Shown here piece after piece: positions 1 through 8,094 of a stretch of 64,000 nt of DNA. The notes under the pieces are model-generated. The model was not told where the DNA came from. It saw only the letters and a list, made by a program, of their open reading frames with translations, and did not search any database. The stretch covers positions 2,604,001-2,668,000 of the forward strand of contig NZ_JAFMZQ010000001.1 of assembly GCF_024436415.1 (NCBI RefSeq), read 5' to 3'. The stretch comes from Pedobacter deserti. GTDB lineage: Bacteria; Bacteroidota; Bacteroidia; Sphingobacteriales; Sphingobacteriaceae. The translations under genes and the position numbers were made by a program. The number at the start of each line of letters is the position of its first letter. Within the stretch, counting starts at the first letter, position 1.

Positions 1-63
1 AATAATGGTTTTGCCTATCCAAATGCAAGGGTATTTTCCATCGGCTTAAACGCAAGGTTTTAA
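1..63 (+). CDS. SusC-like TonB-dependent receptor, C-terminal end only
   Basis: The first 20 codons read in frame to a TAA and end in ...SIGLNARF, the usual last beta strand and terminal aromatic residue of a SusC/RagA outer-membrane receptor. A SusD-like gene starts 14 bp downstream, the normal order for these pairs. SusC forms the TonB-driven beta barrel that imports ligand captured by SusD. The rest of the gene lies before the window, so its substrate cannot be judged. Confidence 0.85.
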   Translation, partial: NNGFAYPNARVFSIGLNARF

Positions 64-77
64 TACAAACGAATCAT

Positions 78-1502
78 ATGAGAACAAAATTAATGATACA
101 GATTTTCCTTCTGACTACGATGGCATCTTGTCTGCTTTCCTGCAAAAAGGATTATTTAAATGAGGTAAACGACAACAGCACGCTAATTAGGCAGGACTAC
201 GTGGTTGACCTGAAGACAACGAGTGAATTTGCTCTGGGCATATATATAAAATTGAGTCTGAACCTTGATGCCAGCCTGATCTACCCGGATCTTGCTGCAG
301 ATAACCTTAAGCCAATTGGGAACAGTCCGCTTTCTGCGCTGTACAAATGGCAGCAGCAGCCAGACGAAAGCTCAAGTTCTGGCGTGAGGCCTGAAACAGG
401 TAACCTTAACGGGGTGTCCTACAATGCTTACGGGGCGATAAGAAGCTGCAATTTTGTTATTGAGAAGGCCAATGAGTTTGAGAAAGAAAACCCCGCGTTG
501 GCTGCCTCTTTGTTGGGACAGGCCTATGGATTGCGGGCTTTCCTGCATCTTTTTTTAGTGAACTACTTCGCTCAGCAAGTTAACTTCACCTCCGACGGCT
601 CGCATAGGGGCATTGCATATATTACATCTTCCAAGTGGACTGACCAAGGCACGAGATTACCGGTAAAAGAGGTGTACCGGCTGGCAATACAGGATCTGGA
701 CCGGGCCTTGGCATTGCCGATTTCGCCAACGAAGCCGATCTATTTTACCAAAACTGCCGCTCTGGCACTGCTTGCGCGGGCTTATTTGAATACAGGGCAG
801 TTGCAGAATGCTATTTCGAGAAGCAGGGAAGTAATCGCGGTTAAACCCCTGATGCTAGCAGGGTATCCGAATAATCTGTTCACCTCAAATGATACAGAGG
901 CTATATTTTCATCGCCGCCAGCCGCTGCCGGTGCAAATTACTCGGTGCTTTTCCCGTCCTTCTATTTCAGGGAGTTTATATCTTTCGAAGCTACTGCAGA
1001 TATCGCGGACTTGCTAACTGAAAGCGCTACGGATAAGCGTAGTGTCTGGGTAAATAAAACCGCCGTCGGCGGATGGAATGTCGTAAAGTTTCCTCAAAAT
1101 GCGTTTACTTCTGATGATTTTCCCTCCAATTTATATTACGTTCCTTTAATACGCAGTTCTGAAATGTATCTCATTGCCGCTGAATCGTATGCAAAGTTGA
1201 ACCGGCCTGACAGCGCCGTGTTTTTCCTGGATCAGGTAAGGCAGCGGGCAGATGTAAATGCAGGTGCAACTACGGTAATGGGCGCTGAGCTGTTGAACGC
1301 GGTGTACAAGGAAAGACGGAAAGAGCTGGCCTTTGAAGGGTTCAGAATGTTTGACTTGATGAGGTGGAAATTGCCGGTAAAAAGGGAGGATGCTGTGGCC
1401 GGTTCCCCAAAGGAATTGTCTTATCCTAATGATAAGGCGATAGCGCCCATTCCATTGTTGGACGTTAAATCATCAGGGTTGGACCAAAACGACGGATATT
1501 AG
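78..1502 (+). CDS. SusD/RagB family outer-membrane nutrient-binding lipoprotein
   Basis: A 474-residue surface lipoprotein. The N-terminus is a signal peptide ending in a lipobox (LLSC, Cys about residue 22) followed by KKD. The body is helical TPR-like with the family's C-terminal block, including ERRKELAFEGFRMFDLMRW near residue 415 and a final region on PIPLLDV. Length fits the family (about 450-600). It follows the susC end by 14 bp, so the two should form one nutrient uptake complex. No polysaccharide-degrading enzyme is adjacent in this window, so the ligand is unknown. The stop TAG is one base from the next ATG, which suggests co-transcription with the phosphatase-like gene. Confidence 0.93.
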   Translation: MRTKLMIQIFLLTTMASCLLSCKKDYLNEVNDNSTLIRQDYVVDLKTTSEFALGIYIKLSLNLDASLIYPDLAADNLKPIGNSPLSALYKWQQQPDESSSSGVRPETGNLNGVSYNAYGAIRSCNFVIEKANEFEKENPALAASLLGQAYGLRAFLHLFLVNYFAQQVNFTSDGSHRGIAYITSSKWTDQGTRLPVKEVYRLAIQDLDRALALPISPTKPIYFTKTAALALLARAYLNTGQLQNAISRSREVIAVKPLMLAGYPNNLFTSNDTEAIFSSPPAAAGANYSVLFPSFYFREFISFEATADIADLLTESATDKRSVWVNKTAVGGWNVVKFPQNAFTSDDFPSNLYYVPLIRSSEMYLIAAESYAKLNRPDSAVFFLDQVRQRADVNAGATTVMGAELLNAVYKERRKELAFEGFRMFDLMRWKLPVKREDAVAGSPKELSYPNDKAIAPIPLLDVKSSGLDQNDGY

Positions 1503-1503
1503 T

Positions 1504-4035
1504 ATGAACAAGATCATCTTTGTTCTTTTGTTCGCTTTCGCTTGTAACTCCGTTGTATTGGCTGCTGGGCGAAAATTGCCGCCGCGTTTTACCATTAAAG
1601 TTAGAGAGGGCCTGCGTAGTCCAGACTCGTTAAGCTATCAAAGTGCTTCATACTTTTATCCCGAAGATCTGAGGCTCACTGGAATTGTGGTGCCGGGCGG
1701 AAAGGAGTTTAGATTTAAGCAGCAGAAGGCCGTGCTGATCAATCTGGGAAGAATTATACCAAAACTCCAGGTACGGCCGCTTTTTGGATGGGTATTGCTG
1801 GAACTTAATGATGACATTACAGCCGAAATTGATCGTGATTCGGTTCGCTTCTATGGCAAGGGGGCTGAGAAACTACTCCTTCTGGAAGATTATGTTTCGC
1901 GGCTAAGCACATTGGCGATGCCCCTGAACAAGCGATCAAGTGTAGTTGTTGACATGCGAGATTTTAAGGAGTGGAATACGCATTTGGATCGTCAGGAGCA
2001 ACTTGTTGAGACTGTTATAAACAAGTGGCGTGGAAAGATAAGTCCGTTCGCTTTAGCATATATAAAAGCGCAACTTATCTCTAGATTCGAGTATGAGCGC
2101 ATTTTGAGGTTTGGAATTGTTCGCGCAAAGAGAGAAACGTACAACCTGAGCAGCGACGAACTCGTGCGGATCTTTGACCAGACAACGTCAGGACTGCACA
2201 GTAGGTGGCTTATCAATTATTCTGGTGCAACGCAGGCGAATTATGTTTACTTTGAGTATGCAAGGCAATCGACACTTAGAAAGTATCACTTTGACCTGAA
2301 ACATGATAGTCTGACCGGAACCAATGAGTTGATTTCCTACTACAATAGATCGAAACATTTATTTAAAGGAAACGCGCTCGCGAACTGCCTCACATTTTTG
2401 ATTACTTCGAGAGGTATCAAGGAACTGACCTTCAAAAAAGGCTATGTAGAGGAGTTCGAGCATTTACTTGCGAGATATTATAGCGATATCTCAGATTTCC
2501 TGGACCACGTTCGGCATGTGAAGGAATATGACCTGAAATATCACCGGTTTTTATCGGGCATCGGGCAGAAAGGGTTCAATTTCAGTCTGACAGACCTTAA
2601 CGGTGATAGACAATCTAAAGAGGGCTATGCAGGGCGTTTGCTTCTTCTTAATTTTTGGAATCCGGACAATCCGAAGAGTACGCAGACCGCTAAAATGCTT
2701 GTGCATGTTGCCCGGCAGGTTAGGGATTCCTGCAGACTCGTAGTTGCGAACATTTCTTCCGAGAAGGACAAAAACAAATGGCGGGCGTTAATTAGACAGA
2801 ACGGTTTGAACGACCTAACCAACCTGTACACCGATGGAAAAGGAGAAAATGATCCTGCATTTAAAGGCTACGGGGTGTTGGGGTACCCGAGAACCATATT
2901 GCTGGATGAATCCGGAAAGTCTGTGTTCAACGCTAACAACGCCTACGCCCTTGATATGCATTCGGGACCATTGTTTCCTGACCCCCTTAAAGATAATGGT
3001 GAAAAGTTAGTTGCTGCGATCAGGTTGCAACTTGCACGGCTTACGGACGGACCATATGTTTTCGCCGTTGGTAACAAAAAAACTGCTTTCTGGGTAGCTC
3101 CTGACGCGGTTAGAGACAGCGTGGCAGACGACTTCGCTGTTGGCACCGATAGACCTGGCAAAAAATTTACTGTGGCATTACAGCGTTCAATTAATATTCC
3201 CACTTCCGAGACGGCGCCTGGTTCAAAAATATTCGCACTTTCCGATATCGAAGGCAATTTTGAGAAATTCCGCATGCTGTTGCAAAACAATAAAATCATT
3301 GATACGGGTTATAACTGGACATTTGGCAATGGGCACCTGGTGTTTTCGGGCGATATGTTTGACCGCGGAAAGCAGGTGACTGAGTGTTTATGGCTGATTT
3401 ACTCTTTAGAAGAAAAAGCGAAGGCTTCCGGTGGTCAAGTGCATTTTATATTGGGGAACCATGAGATCATGAACCTGCAGGGCGACCATCGCTATGCTGA
3501 TGAGAAGTACCAAAGGAGTGCAGAAAAATTGGGCAAAACGCTCACGGAACTTTACGGTGAGAACACCGAACTTGGAAGGTGGTTAAGATCGAAAAACATC
3601 GTTGAAAAGATTGGCGACCTGCTGTTCGTGCATGGTGGATTGTCGCCGCAGATCAGCGCATCGTCTATGACGGTTTCGGATATGAACCAATTGGCCAGGC
3701 CCTACTATGCAGATGAGCGACCTGACTACGGTGATGCAAATACTAATCTGGTGATGAGCCAGACTTATGGGCCGTTCTGGTATCGTGGTTACTACGGTCC
3801 AAAGGTAAATACCGGGGCTGCAGTGGATAGTATTCTTGCCAAATACAAGGCAAAGCATATTGTAACGGGTCATACTATTGTAGCTGATACAATAAGCGTG
3901 TTGTATGATAACAAGGTGATCAATACGGATGTGCCGCATGCTAAAGATTATTCCGAAGCCCTATTAGTAGAGGGGAAGAACTTCTACCGCGTGACTTATA
4001 AGGGTGAAAAGTTCCTGCTGTTTAAGGAAGACTGA
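1504..4035 (+). CDS. Secreted thioredoxin-fold / PPP-type metallophosphatase fusion
   Basis: An 843-residue protein with a signal peptide (about 1-20). A central TlpA/AhpC-like thioredoxin fold spans about 354-505. At the place of the usual WCxxC there is WNPDNPKS (385-392), so the redox cysteines are gone. The C-terminal part (575-835) has PPP/calcineurin-like motifs: SDIEGN (580-585), GDMFDRG (616-622), GNHE (651-654), HGG (710-712) and GHT (789-791). The first motif has Glu where most PPP enzymes have the metal-binding His of GDxHG. It is probably periplasmic. It follows susD directly, so it may be expressed with the SusCD pair. Substrate is unknown; whether the phosphatase is active with the Glu is open. 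Confidence 0.8.
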   Translation: MNKIIFVLLFAFACNSVVLAAGRKLPPRFTIKVREGLRSPDSLSYQSASYFYPEDLRLTGIVVPGGKEFRFKQQKAVLINLGRIIPKLQVRPLFGWVLLELNDDITAEIDRDSVRFYGKGAEKLLLLEDYVSRLSTLAMPLNKRSSVVVDMRDFKEWNTHLDRQEQLVETVINKWRGKISPFALAYIKAQLISRFEYERILRFGIVRAKRETYNLSSDELVRIFDQTTSGLHSRWLINYSGATQANYVYFEYARQSTLRKYHFDLKHDSLTGTNELISYYNRSKHLFKGNALANCLTFLITSRGIKELTFKKGYVEEFEHLLARYYSDISDFLDHVRHVKEYDLKYHRFLSGIGQKGFNFSLTDLNGDRQSKEGYAGRLLLLNFWNPDNPKSTQTAKMLVHVARQVRDSCRLVVANISSEKDKNKWRALIRQNGLNDLTNLYTDGKGENDPAFKGYGVLGYPRTILLDESGKSVFNANNAYALDMHSGPLFPDPLKDNGEKLVAAIRLQLARLTDGPYVFAVGNKKTAFWVAPDAVRDSVADDFAVGTDRPGKKFTVALQRSINIPTSETAPGSKIFALSDIEGNFEKFRMLLQNNKIIDTGYNWTFGNGHLVFSGDMFDRGKQVTECLWLIYSLEEKAKASGGQVHFILGNHEIMNLQGDHRYADEKYQRSAEKLGKTLTELYGENTELGRWLRSKNIVEKIGDLLFVHGGLSPQISASSMTVSDMNQLARPYYADERPDYGDANTNLVMSQTYGPFWYRGYYGPKVNTGAAVDSILAKYKAKHIVTGHTIVADTISVLYDNKVINTDVPHAKDYSEALLVEGKNFYRVTYKGEKFLLFKED

Positions 4036-4041
4036 TTGCCT

Positions 4042-4076
4042 ACGTGCGTGGTCTAAGGGCTGCGCACGTTTTTTTA
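4042..4076 (+). terminator. Rho-independent terminator after the SusD/phosphatase operon
   Basis: A 7-bp stem ACGTGCG (4042-4048) pairs with CGCACGT (4063-4069) around a 14-base loop and runs into a stretch of T to 4076. It lies just after the stop at 4035 and before the next gene. Confidence 0.75.
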
Positions 4077-4113
4077 ATGAACTAACCAAATATTAAATAA
4101 ACGCTAACTGATC

Positions 4114-4719
4114 ATGCCTAAACGCAAACTCACCAACATGTTGGGTGCTATGCATCCAATGAGTAAACAATTACGCTCTCTTCTGGAAGATGACAATACG
4201 CTTCGAAAGCAGGTAATTAAGAAGGGCGACAAGATTTTGATGCCTAAGATGATGGCTGATGAGGCGCATTATATTGCTTCGGGTGCTTTTAAGGGGTATT
4301 ATATGAATGAGGAGAATGAGCCGGAGACTTTCTATATATGGACGCTAAATGATATTATGCTTTTGCCGGAGGAGTTTTTTGCGGGGCTCCAGAACCAGAC
4401 GGTGCACATTGTTGCTTTGGATGATTCGGAGATTTATACGATTACCAAGGCGCAGATGGATGTGATTTACAGTAAGTATCCGGAGGCTATGGTTTATACG
4501 AATATGATCCGGAACGAGATGCACCGCTGGCGGATGCTGCATACGGCGATCCTGATGAAGAGGCCTAATTTACGTTATGATTTGTTTTACTCGTGGTTTC
4601 ATCGTTTATGGCTGCTGAACTTGCCCGACAGGGAGATCAGGTGGTTCTTGGGGATCTGCCAGAAGACGCTTACGACGGGTAAGAGGGAGTTGGTGCTGAG
4701 GGATAGGGGGAGGAGGTGA
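4114..4719 (+). CDS. Crp/Fnr-family transcriptional regulator, Bacteroidota type
   Basis: A 201-residue protein with a cyclic-nucleotide-binding-like beta roll (about 20-130; GAFKGYYMNEENEPETFYI and the following acidic strand). The C-terminal segment has the spacing of the short helix-turn-helix of Bacteroidota Crp-like proteins (IRWFLGICQKTLTTGKREL at about 175-193), but it differs from the common YLGISPETLSRLRK form, so DNA binding may be altered. Its TGA overlaps the ATG of the next gene by one base. It has its own spacer after a terminator. The ligand is not predictable from sequence. Confidence 0.75.
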   Translation: MPKRKLTNMLGAMHPMSKQLRSLLEDDNTLRKQVIKKGDKILMPKMMADEAHYIASGAFKGYYMNEENEPETFYIWTLNDIMLLPEEFFAGLQNQTVHIVALDDSEIYTITKAQMDVIYSKYPEAMVYTNMIRNEMHRWRMLHTAILMKRPNLRYDLFYSWFHRLWLLNLPDREIRWFLGICQKTLTTGKRELVLRDRGRR

Positions 4720-5009
4720 TGGTTGATGTGAAAGATTTTACTATTTTTGAGTACAAATACTTTTCAAAAATGAGACCAGCAATAATAGATAGGCTACTGG
4801 AGAACATGGATAATATGCATGAAATGGGTAGGCAACGTGCGTTTGAGTTGGGTAAACCTTTTTATGGGCTTTATAGAGAAGATGGTGGCTATTACAGAAA
4901 GGAACTTCCTACCGGCGAAAAGTATTTGGTGAATGTGGAGATCGTCTATGACGAGAATGAAATGCCGGTTCAAATAAAAGATACCGTGATAAAGAAACTT
5001 ACTGAATAG
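4719..5009 (+). CDS. Small protein upstream of a zeta-toxin-like remnant, possible antitoxin
   Basis: A 96-residue charged soluble protein that I do not recognise by family. The ATG at 4719 overlaps the stop of the Crp-like gene (TGATG), and its own TAG overlaps a GTG that opens a truncated Walker-A gene. A small gene directly before a zeta-type P-loop kinase suggests an antitoxin or immunity role; this is inference from gene order only. The central sequence has PFYGLYREDGGYYRKELPTG, and the C-terminus ends EKYLVNVEIVYDENEMPVQIKD with alternating charge. A GTG three bases upstream (4716) is a less likely start. Confidence 0.6.
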   Translation: MVDVKDFTIFEYKYFSKMRPAIIDRLLENMDNMHEMGRQRAFELGKPFYGLYREDGGYYRKELPTGEKYLVNVEIVYDENEMPVQIKDTVIKKLTE

Positions 5010-5107
5010 TGGATTCCAGAAAGTTAATTTTCGTCGTAGGCTGTAATGCGGCCGGAAAGTCTACTTTTATACGCTCCCGAATAAATGACCTTGCTTGTTC
5101 TGAGTAA
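5009..5107 (+). pseudogene. Truncated zeta-toxin-like P-loop kinase fragment
   Basis: A 32-codon frame opening with GTG (5009), which overlaps the preceding stop, reads KLIFVVGCNAAGKSTFIRSR and then stops at a TAA. This is the N-terminal beta strand, Walker A (GCNAAGKST) and first helix of a zeta-toxin/AAA P-loop kinase, a family of about 190-250 residues. Nothing of the remaining fold is seen before the next gene, so the gene is cut off. The break lies 39 bp before a 121-bp sequence that is repeated at 6931-7051, so a rearrangement there could have removed the 3' part. Confidence 0.65.
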
Positions 5108-5146
5108 AGAAATCTGTTGAACGGAGCATATTTCGCCGCAAACAGT

Positions 5147-5267
5147 TTGTAGCGTTTTTTGTGTTGGGCTCGTTTTTCTAATAAATTAACAACCTATGGC
5201 CTTTCAGATCAGAAACCTGTTTTTAGTTTTATGTCTGGCGACTGCTTTTGTTGCCTGTAAGGAAGAT
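5147..5267 (+). repeat. 121-bp near-identical direct repeat, copy 1
   Basis: This segment matches 6931-7051 with two mismatches (an A/T change in the leader and a C/T change in the signal-peptide codons). It covers the 49-bp leader and the first 24 codons of the lipoprotein gene at 5196. After the lipobox codons the two copies diverge to the level of ordinary paralogues. Confidence 0.9.
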
Positions 5268-5621
5268 TTTACCGGAGATTGTAATAAAACCTGCACGAAA
5301 CAATATGTGTATATTTTGGTAAGCTTTAAAACGGCGGCGGGTGCAACAGCAGAGATTAAGAATTATCAGGCTATAAATCTGAGAACGGGCAAGGTCTTGA
5401 TGGAAGGTGATGAAGCGCGTATGGATATTTGGGGTGCCTATATCGTTGCCGGCGACAGTCAGTTGGACTTACTTTCTGAAAACGGTGACATGGTAGAAGT
5501 CCGGGCGACTAGCGTAGCTGCTGAGGAAACTGCGACAGCAACTTTTAAGATCAAAGGTGGGAGGTGTAATTGCCATGTAGAGAAGGTGATTGGCCCCAAG
5601 GAGATCGTATTTTCACCATAA
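5196..5621 (+). CDS. Small secreted lipoprotein, copy A of a duplicated pair
   Basis: A 141-residue protein with a lipoprotein signal (AFVAC, Cys at about residue 21). The mature part is beta-rich, with a conserved TGKVLMEG block and a C-terminal KIKGG.CNCHVEK block with two close cysteines, shared with the paralogue at 6980. Two further cysteines (DCNKTC) sit near the N-terminus, so disulphides are likely. I do not recognise a named family. The first 24 codons and the leader are almost identical in DNA to the second copy, while the rest differs, so signal and promoter appear homogenised. A terminator follows at 5665. Confidence 0.75.
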   Translation: MAFQIRNLFLVLCLATAFVACKEDFTGDCNKTCTKQYVYILVSFKTAAGATAEIKNYQAINLRTGKVLMEGDEARMDIWGAYIVAGDSQLDLLSENGDMVEVRATSVAAEETATATFKIKGGRCNCHVEKVIGPKEIVFSP

Positions 5622-5664
5622 ATCGACAACGCTATTGTTCTTTCTGTGAAACGATTTTGAGCTT

Positions 5665-5690
5665 AAAACGTTTCTTTTGCGAAACGTTTT
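5665..5690 (+). terminator. Hairpin terminator after lipoprotein copy A
   Basis: AAAACGTTTC (5665-5674) pairs perfectly with GAAACGTTTT (5681-5690) around a six-base loop, followed by T-rich sequence. It lies between the lipoprotein stop and the ATPase gene. Confidence 0.7.
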
Positions 5691-5692
5691 TG

Positions 5693-5700
5693 TATTTTTG
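5693..5700 (+). promoter_or_regulatory. Candidate Bacteroidota -7 box for the ATPase gene
   Basis: TATTTTTG matches the Bacteroidota -7 consensus TAnnTTTG and lies 16 bp before the ATG at 5717. No clear -33 TTTG was found at the usual spacing, so this rests on the -7 box only. Confidence 0.4.
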
Positions 5701-5716
5701 ATGTATTGATCATGCA

Positions 5717-6913
5717 ATGGATATACTGACACAAAGGTTTCGCCTGCTATTGGGCTCATCTGACATTAAGTTTAAAAGGGGGTTAAGTTATAAGATTAAC
5801 TGGAACGCTAGAGGCGTATGCATCGAAGGTGCGCGTGGCACTGGTAAGTCGACGATGATGTTGCAATACATTAAACAGAACTTGCCATTAGACCAGACGT
5901 TATATGTTTCGCTGGATGACTTGTATTTTCGGCAAAATAACTTGGTTGAAGTGGCCGAGCGTTTTTACGGATTAGGGGGCAGGCATCTCTTTCTGGATGA
6001 AGTGCACAAGTATGCTGACTGGCAGACGGCTGTGAAGAACATTTATGATTTTTTGCCGGAGATGAAACTGGTAATCTCGGGCTCTTCTATTTTGGCTTTA
6101 CAGCAGTCAAGAGCAGACTTAAGCAGGAGGATGCTTAACTATCATTTACCGGAGTTGTCGCTTAGGGAGTATCTTTCGTTGAAGCACTTGACGGAGATGC
6201 CGATTTATGGTTTTGAGGAGATATTGAATAACCATGCGGATATTGCGGAGGAACTTCTTAAGATTATCGCTTCCCCATTAAAATCGCTTAATGATTATTT
6301 CACTTATGGAGCATATCCGTTTTTTTTAGAGGGAGAGTCGGACTATTTTATGCGTATCAATCAGTTGATAAACGTTATTATAGATTATGATTTGCCGGAG
6401 GCAAAGGCGCTAGAGGTTGCTACGCTGGCGAAACTCAAGAAATTGATGTACGTCCTCTCGACCGCTGTGCCGTTTACTCCAAATATTTCAAAGCTGGCGG
6501 AGCAGGTAGATACTTCGAGAGTCCGACTTTTAGAGATGCTTCATATTTTGGAACAGGCTCAGTTGATTCATAATTTACGCTCGGCCTCTTATGGAACGAG
6601 CCTGATGAATAAACCTGAAAAGATTTATTTGCATAATACAAGCCTCATTGCTGCCCTTGCTGAAGGGAAGCCAGATATTGGTAATATGAGGGAGACTTTT
6701 TTTCTTTCGCAGGTGCAGAATTCGGGTGCAGTGGTAACATATCCTAAAGCCGGGGATTTTATGGTAAACGGGAAGTATCTGATGGAAATAGGAGGCATAA
6801 ACAAAAAAGGCAAGCAGATAAGGGGGCATGAAAAGGCTTATATAGTGGCAGACGATCTGGAATATGGTTTCGGCAACAAAATACCGCTATGGCTGTTTGG
6901 GTTTTTATATTGA
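5717..6913 (+). CDS. AAA-type ATPase with DUF4143 C-terminal region
   Basis: A 398-residue cytoplasmic ATPase. The N-terminal half has Walker A GARGTGKST (about 37-45), Walker B LFLDEVHKY (about 91-99) and a sensor strand KLVISGSS. The family is common in Bacteroidota and archaea as a stand-alone ATP-binding protein with a DUF4143 tail. The C-terminal end ends abruptly after GDFMVNGKYLMEIGGINKKG; the D...E.K nuclease-like pattern seen in other members is here degraded (EIGG in place of ExK). It sits between two near-identical lipoprotein copies, which marks it as an insertion or as the spacer of a duplication. Function unknown; no partner gene is evident. Confidence 0.8.
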   Translation: MDILTQRFRLLLGSSDIKFKRGLSYKINWNARGVCIEGARGTGKSTMMLQYIKQNLPLDQTLYVSLDDLYFRQNNLVEVAERFYGLGGRHLFLDEVHKYADWQTAVKNIYDFLPEMKLVISGSSILALQQSRADLSRRMLNYHLPELSLREYLSLKHLTEMPIYGFEEILNNHADIAEELLKIIASPLKSLNDYFTYGAYPFFLEGESDYFMRINQLINVIIDYDLPEAKALEVATLAKLKKLMYVLSTAVPFTPNISKLAEQVDTSRVRLLEMLHILEQAQLIHNLRSASYGTSLMNKPEKIYLHNTSLIAALAEGKPDIGNMRETFFLSQVQNSGAVVTYPKAGDFMVNGKYLMEIGGINKKGKQIRGHEKAYIVADDLEYGFGNKIPLWLFGFLY

Positions 6914-6930
6914 TTTTTCGGCAATAGTGG

Positions 6931-7051
6931 TTGTAGCGTTTTTTGTGTTGGGCTCGTTTTTCTAATAAAATAACAACCTATGGCCTTTCAGATCAGAAAC
7001 CTGTTTTTAGTTTTATGTTTGGCGACTGCTTTTGTTGCCTGTAAGGAAGAT
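6931..7051 (+). repeat. 121-bp near-identical direct repeat, copy 2
   Basis: Second copy of 5147-5267, displaced by exactly 1784 bp. It covers the leader and signal-peptide codons of the lipoprotein at 6980. Such a repeat pair can recombine and delete the ATPase with one lipoprotein copy. Confidence 0.9.
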
Positions 7052-7411
7052 CTTGCTGCAGATTGTGAAGCGAATAAGATTTGCACCGAACAATATGTGA
7101 GCATCGTGGTGCGGTTTGAAAGCGAAACGGGCGCGGCGGTGAATGTTGCGAATTATACCGCTAAAAACTTAAGAACGGGCAAAGTGCTGATGGAAGGTGA
7201 AGATGCACGTACGGATGTTACCGGCACTTATGTAGTCACTGCCGACAATCAGTTAAAGTTATTTTCTGAAAGTGGCGACGAGGTTGAGGTTAGTGGCACC
7301 AACGTGGCTAATGGCGACACGAAGACGGCAATTTTCAAAATAAAAGGAGGCAAGTGCAATTGCCATGTCGAGAAGATCAGCGGCCCTGAGAAAATAGTGC
7401 TCAGCGACTAA
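6980..7411 (+). CDS. Small secreted lipoprotein, copy B of a duplicated pair
   Basis: A 143-residue paralogue of the protein at 5196, with the same signal peptide and lipobox (AFVAC), the TGKVLMEG block and the C-terminal KGGKCNCHVEK block. Two cysteines also occur near the start of the mature part (DCEANKIC). The mature part has diverged well beyond the signal region. It starts 66 bp after the ATPase stop, and its leader copies that of the first gene, so it probably has the same promoter. No function can be assigned. Confidence 0.75.
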   Translation: MAFQIRNLFLVLCLATAFVACKEDLAADCEANKICTEQYVSIVVRFESETGAAVNVANYTAKNLRTGKVLMEGEDARTDVTGTYVVTADNQLKLFSESGDEVEVSGTNVANGDTKTAIFKIKGGKCNCHVEKISGPEKIVLSD

Positions 7412-7446
7412 CTGGAGATTGCAGACTGCTGGCCAGATGGCATCAT

Positions 7447-7926
7447 TTAAAGTTCGCCTCTAATTTTGCGTATTTGTTCTAGAGCCAATACATCTAACTG
7501 ATCCTTAGGACGATTTACGGTCTTTTTGTTTTCTATGAGCTGATTGATGTGAAGAAAAGGCACAGTTACATCTTCAATGTCGGCGATCGACGCCATGTCT
7601 AAACATTCTTGAAAAGTATATCCTTCTAAACCTTTCATTTCAATCAGAATATCAAGTCTAAGGCCATTGTTTAGACGAAAGTCGGTCCATCCGGGTACAA
7701 ATTGCATATTATCAATCATAGGATAGTCCCCCATGCCACATTTAACAAAAGCCTGACGCAGCGCTCTTCTGTTGTCTACGCTATCCTGCAGCCAAAGATC
7801 CAAATCTCCTGTGAACCTTTGGTATCCGTGCAAGTTGGTGGCATATCCACCGACCATAATATACGCAACCCCACATTCTTGTAGAGCTCTCCAGAACTTT
7901 AAAATCTCTTCATCAAAAATATCCAC
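7447..7926 (-). CDS. MNT-like nucleotidyltransferase (DUF6036/AbiEii-like)
   Basis: A 159-residue protein with the nucleotidyltransferase core: VGGYATNLHG (about 21-30), then a DLDLW metal-binding pair (about 40-44) and a third Asp in LRLDILIEM. This fold covers stand-alone nucleotidyltransferases that often act as toxin or antitoxin with a small partner. A 54-residue gene lies directly upstream on the same strand with three bases between. Transfer of NMP groups to RNA or to a partner protein is possible, but target and role are not visible. The family name is by motif only. Confidence 0.75.
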   Translation of the reverse strand: MDIFDEEILKFWRALQECGVAYIMVGGYATNLHGYQRFTGDLDLWLQDSVDNRRALRQAFVKCGMGDYPMIDNMQFVPGWTDFRLNNGLRLDILIEMKGLEGYTFQECLDMASIADIEDVTVPFLHINQLIENKKTVNRPKDQLDVLALEQIRKIRGEL

Positions 7927-7929
7927 GGA

Positions 7930-8094
7930 CTATTTGCTAACAAAAGGTTTGTGAGAAATAGTCGCTTTACTCAACGTCTGATGAATCTTGTAAAGACGGG
8001 TAGCCATTTCGAAACGTTCTTTGTAGCTGCGCTTCAAACCTTCCTTAAGAAGCTCTAATTCGGCTTGCTCGAATGATTGCTTACTTTTTTTCAT
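7930..8094 (-). CDS. Small partner protein of the nucleotidyltransferase
   Basis: A 54-residue, mostly helical, charged protein (MKKSKQSFEQAELELL...). The ATG at 8094 is preferred; an upstream TTG at 8115 would add seven residues. It ends three bases before the nucleotidyltransferase ATG, so the two form an operon with the small gene first. This arrangement resembles two-gene toxin-antitoxin pairs. The segment KRSYKERFEMATRLYKIHQTLSKA is likely an amphipathic helix that could contact the partner. No named family is recognised. Confidence 0.65.
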   Translation of the reverse strand: MKKSKQSFEQAELELLKEGLKRSYKERFEMATRLYKIHQTLSKATISHKPFVSK

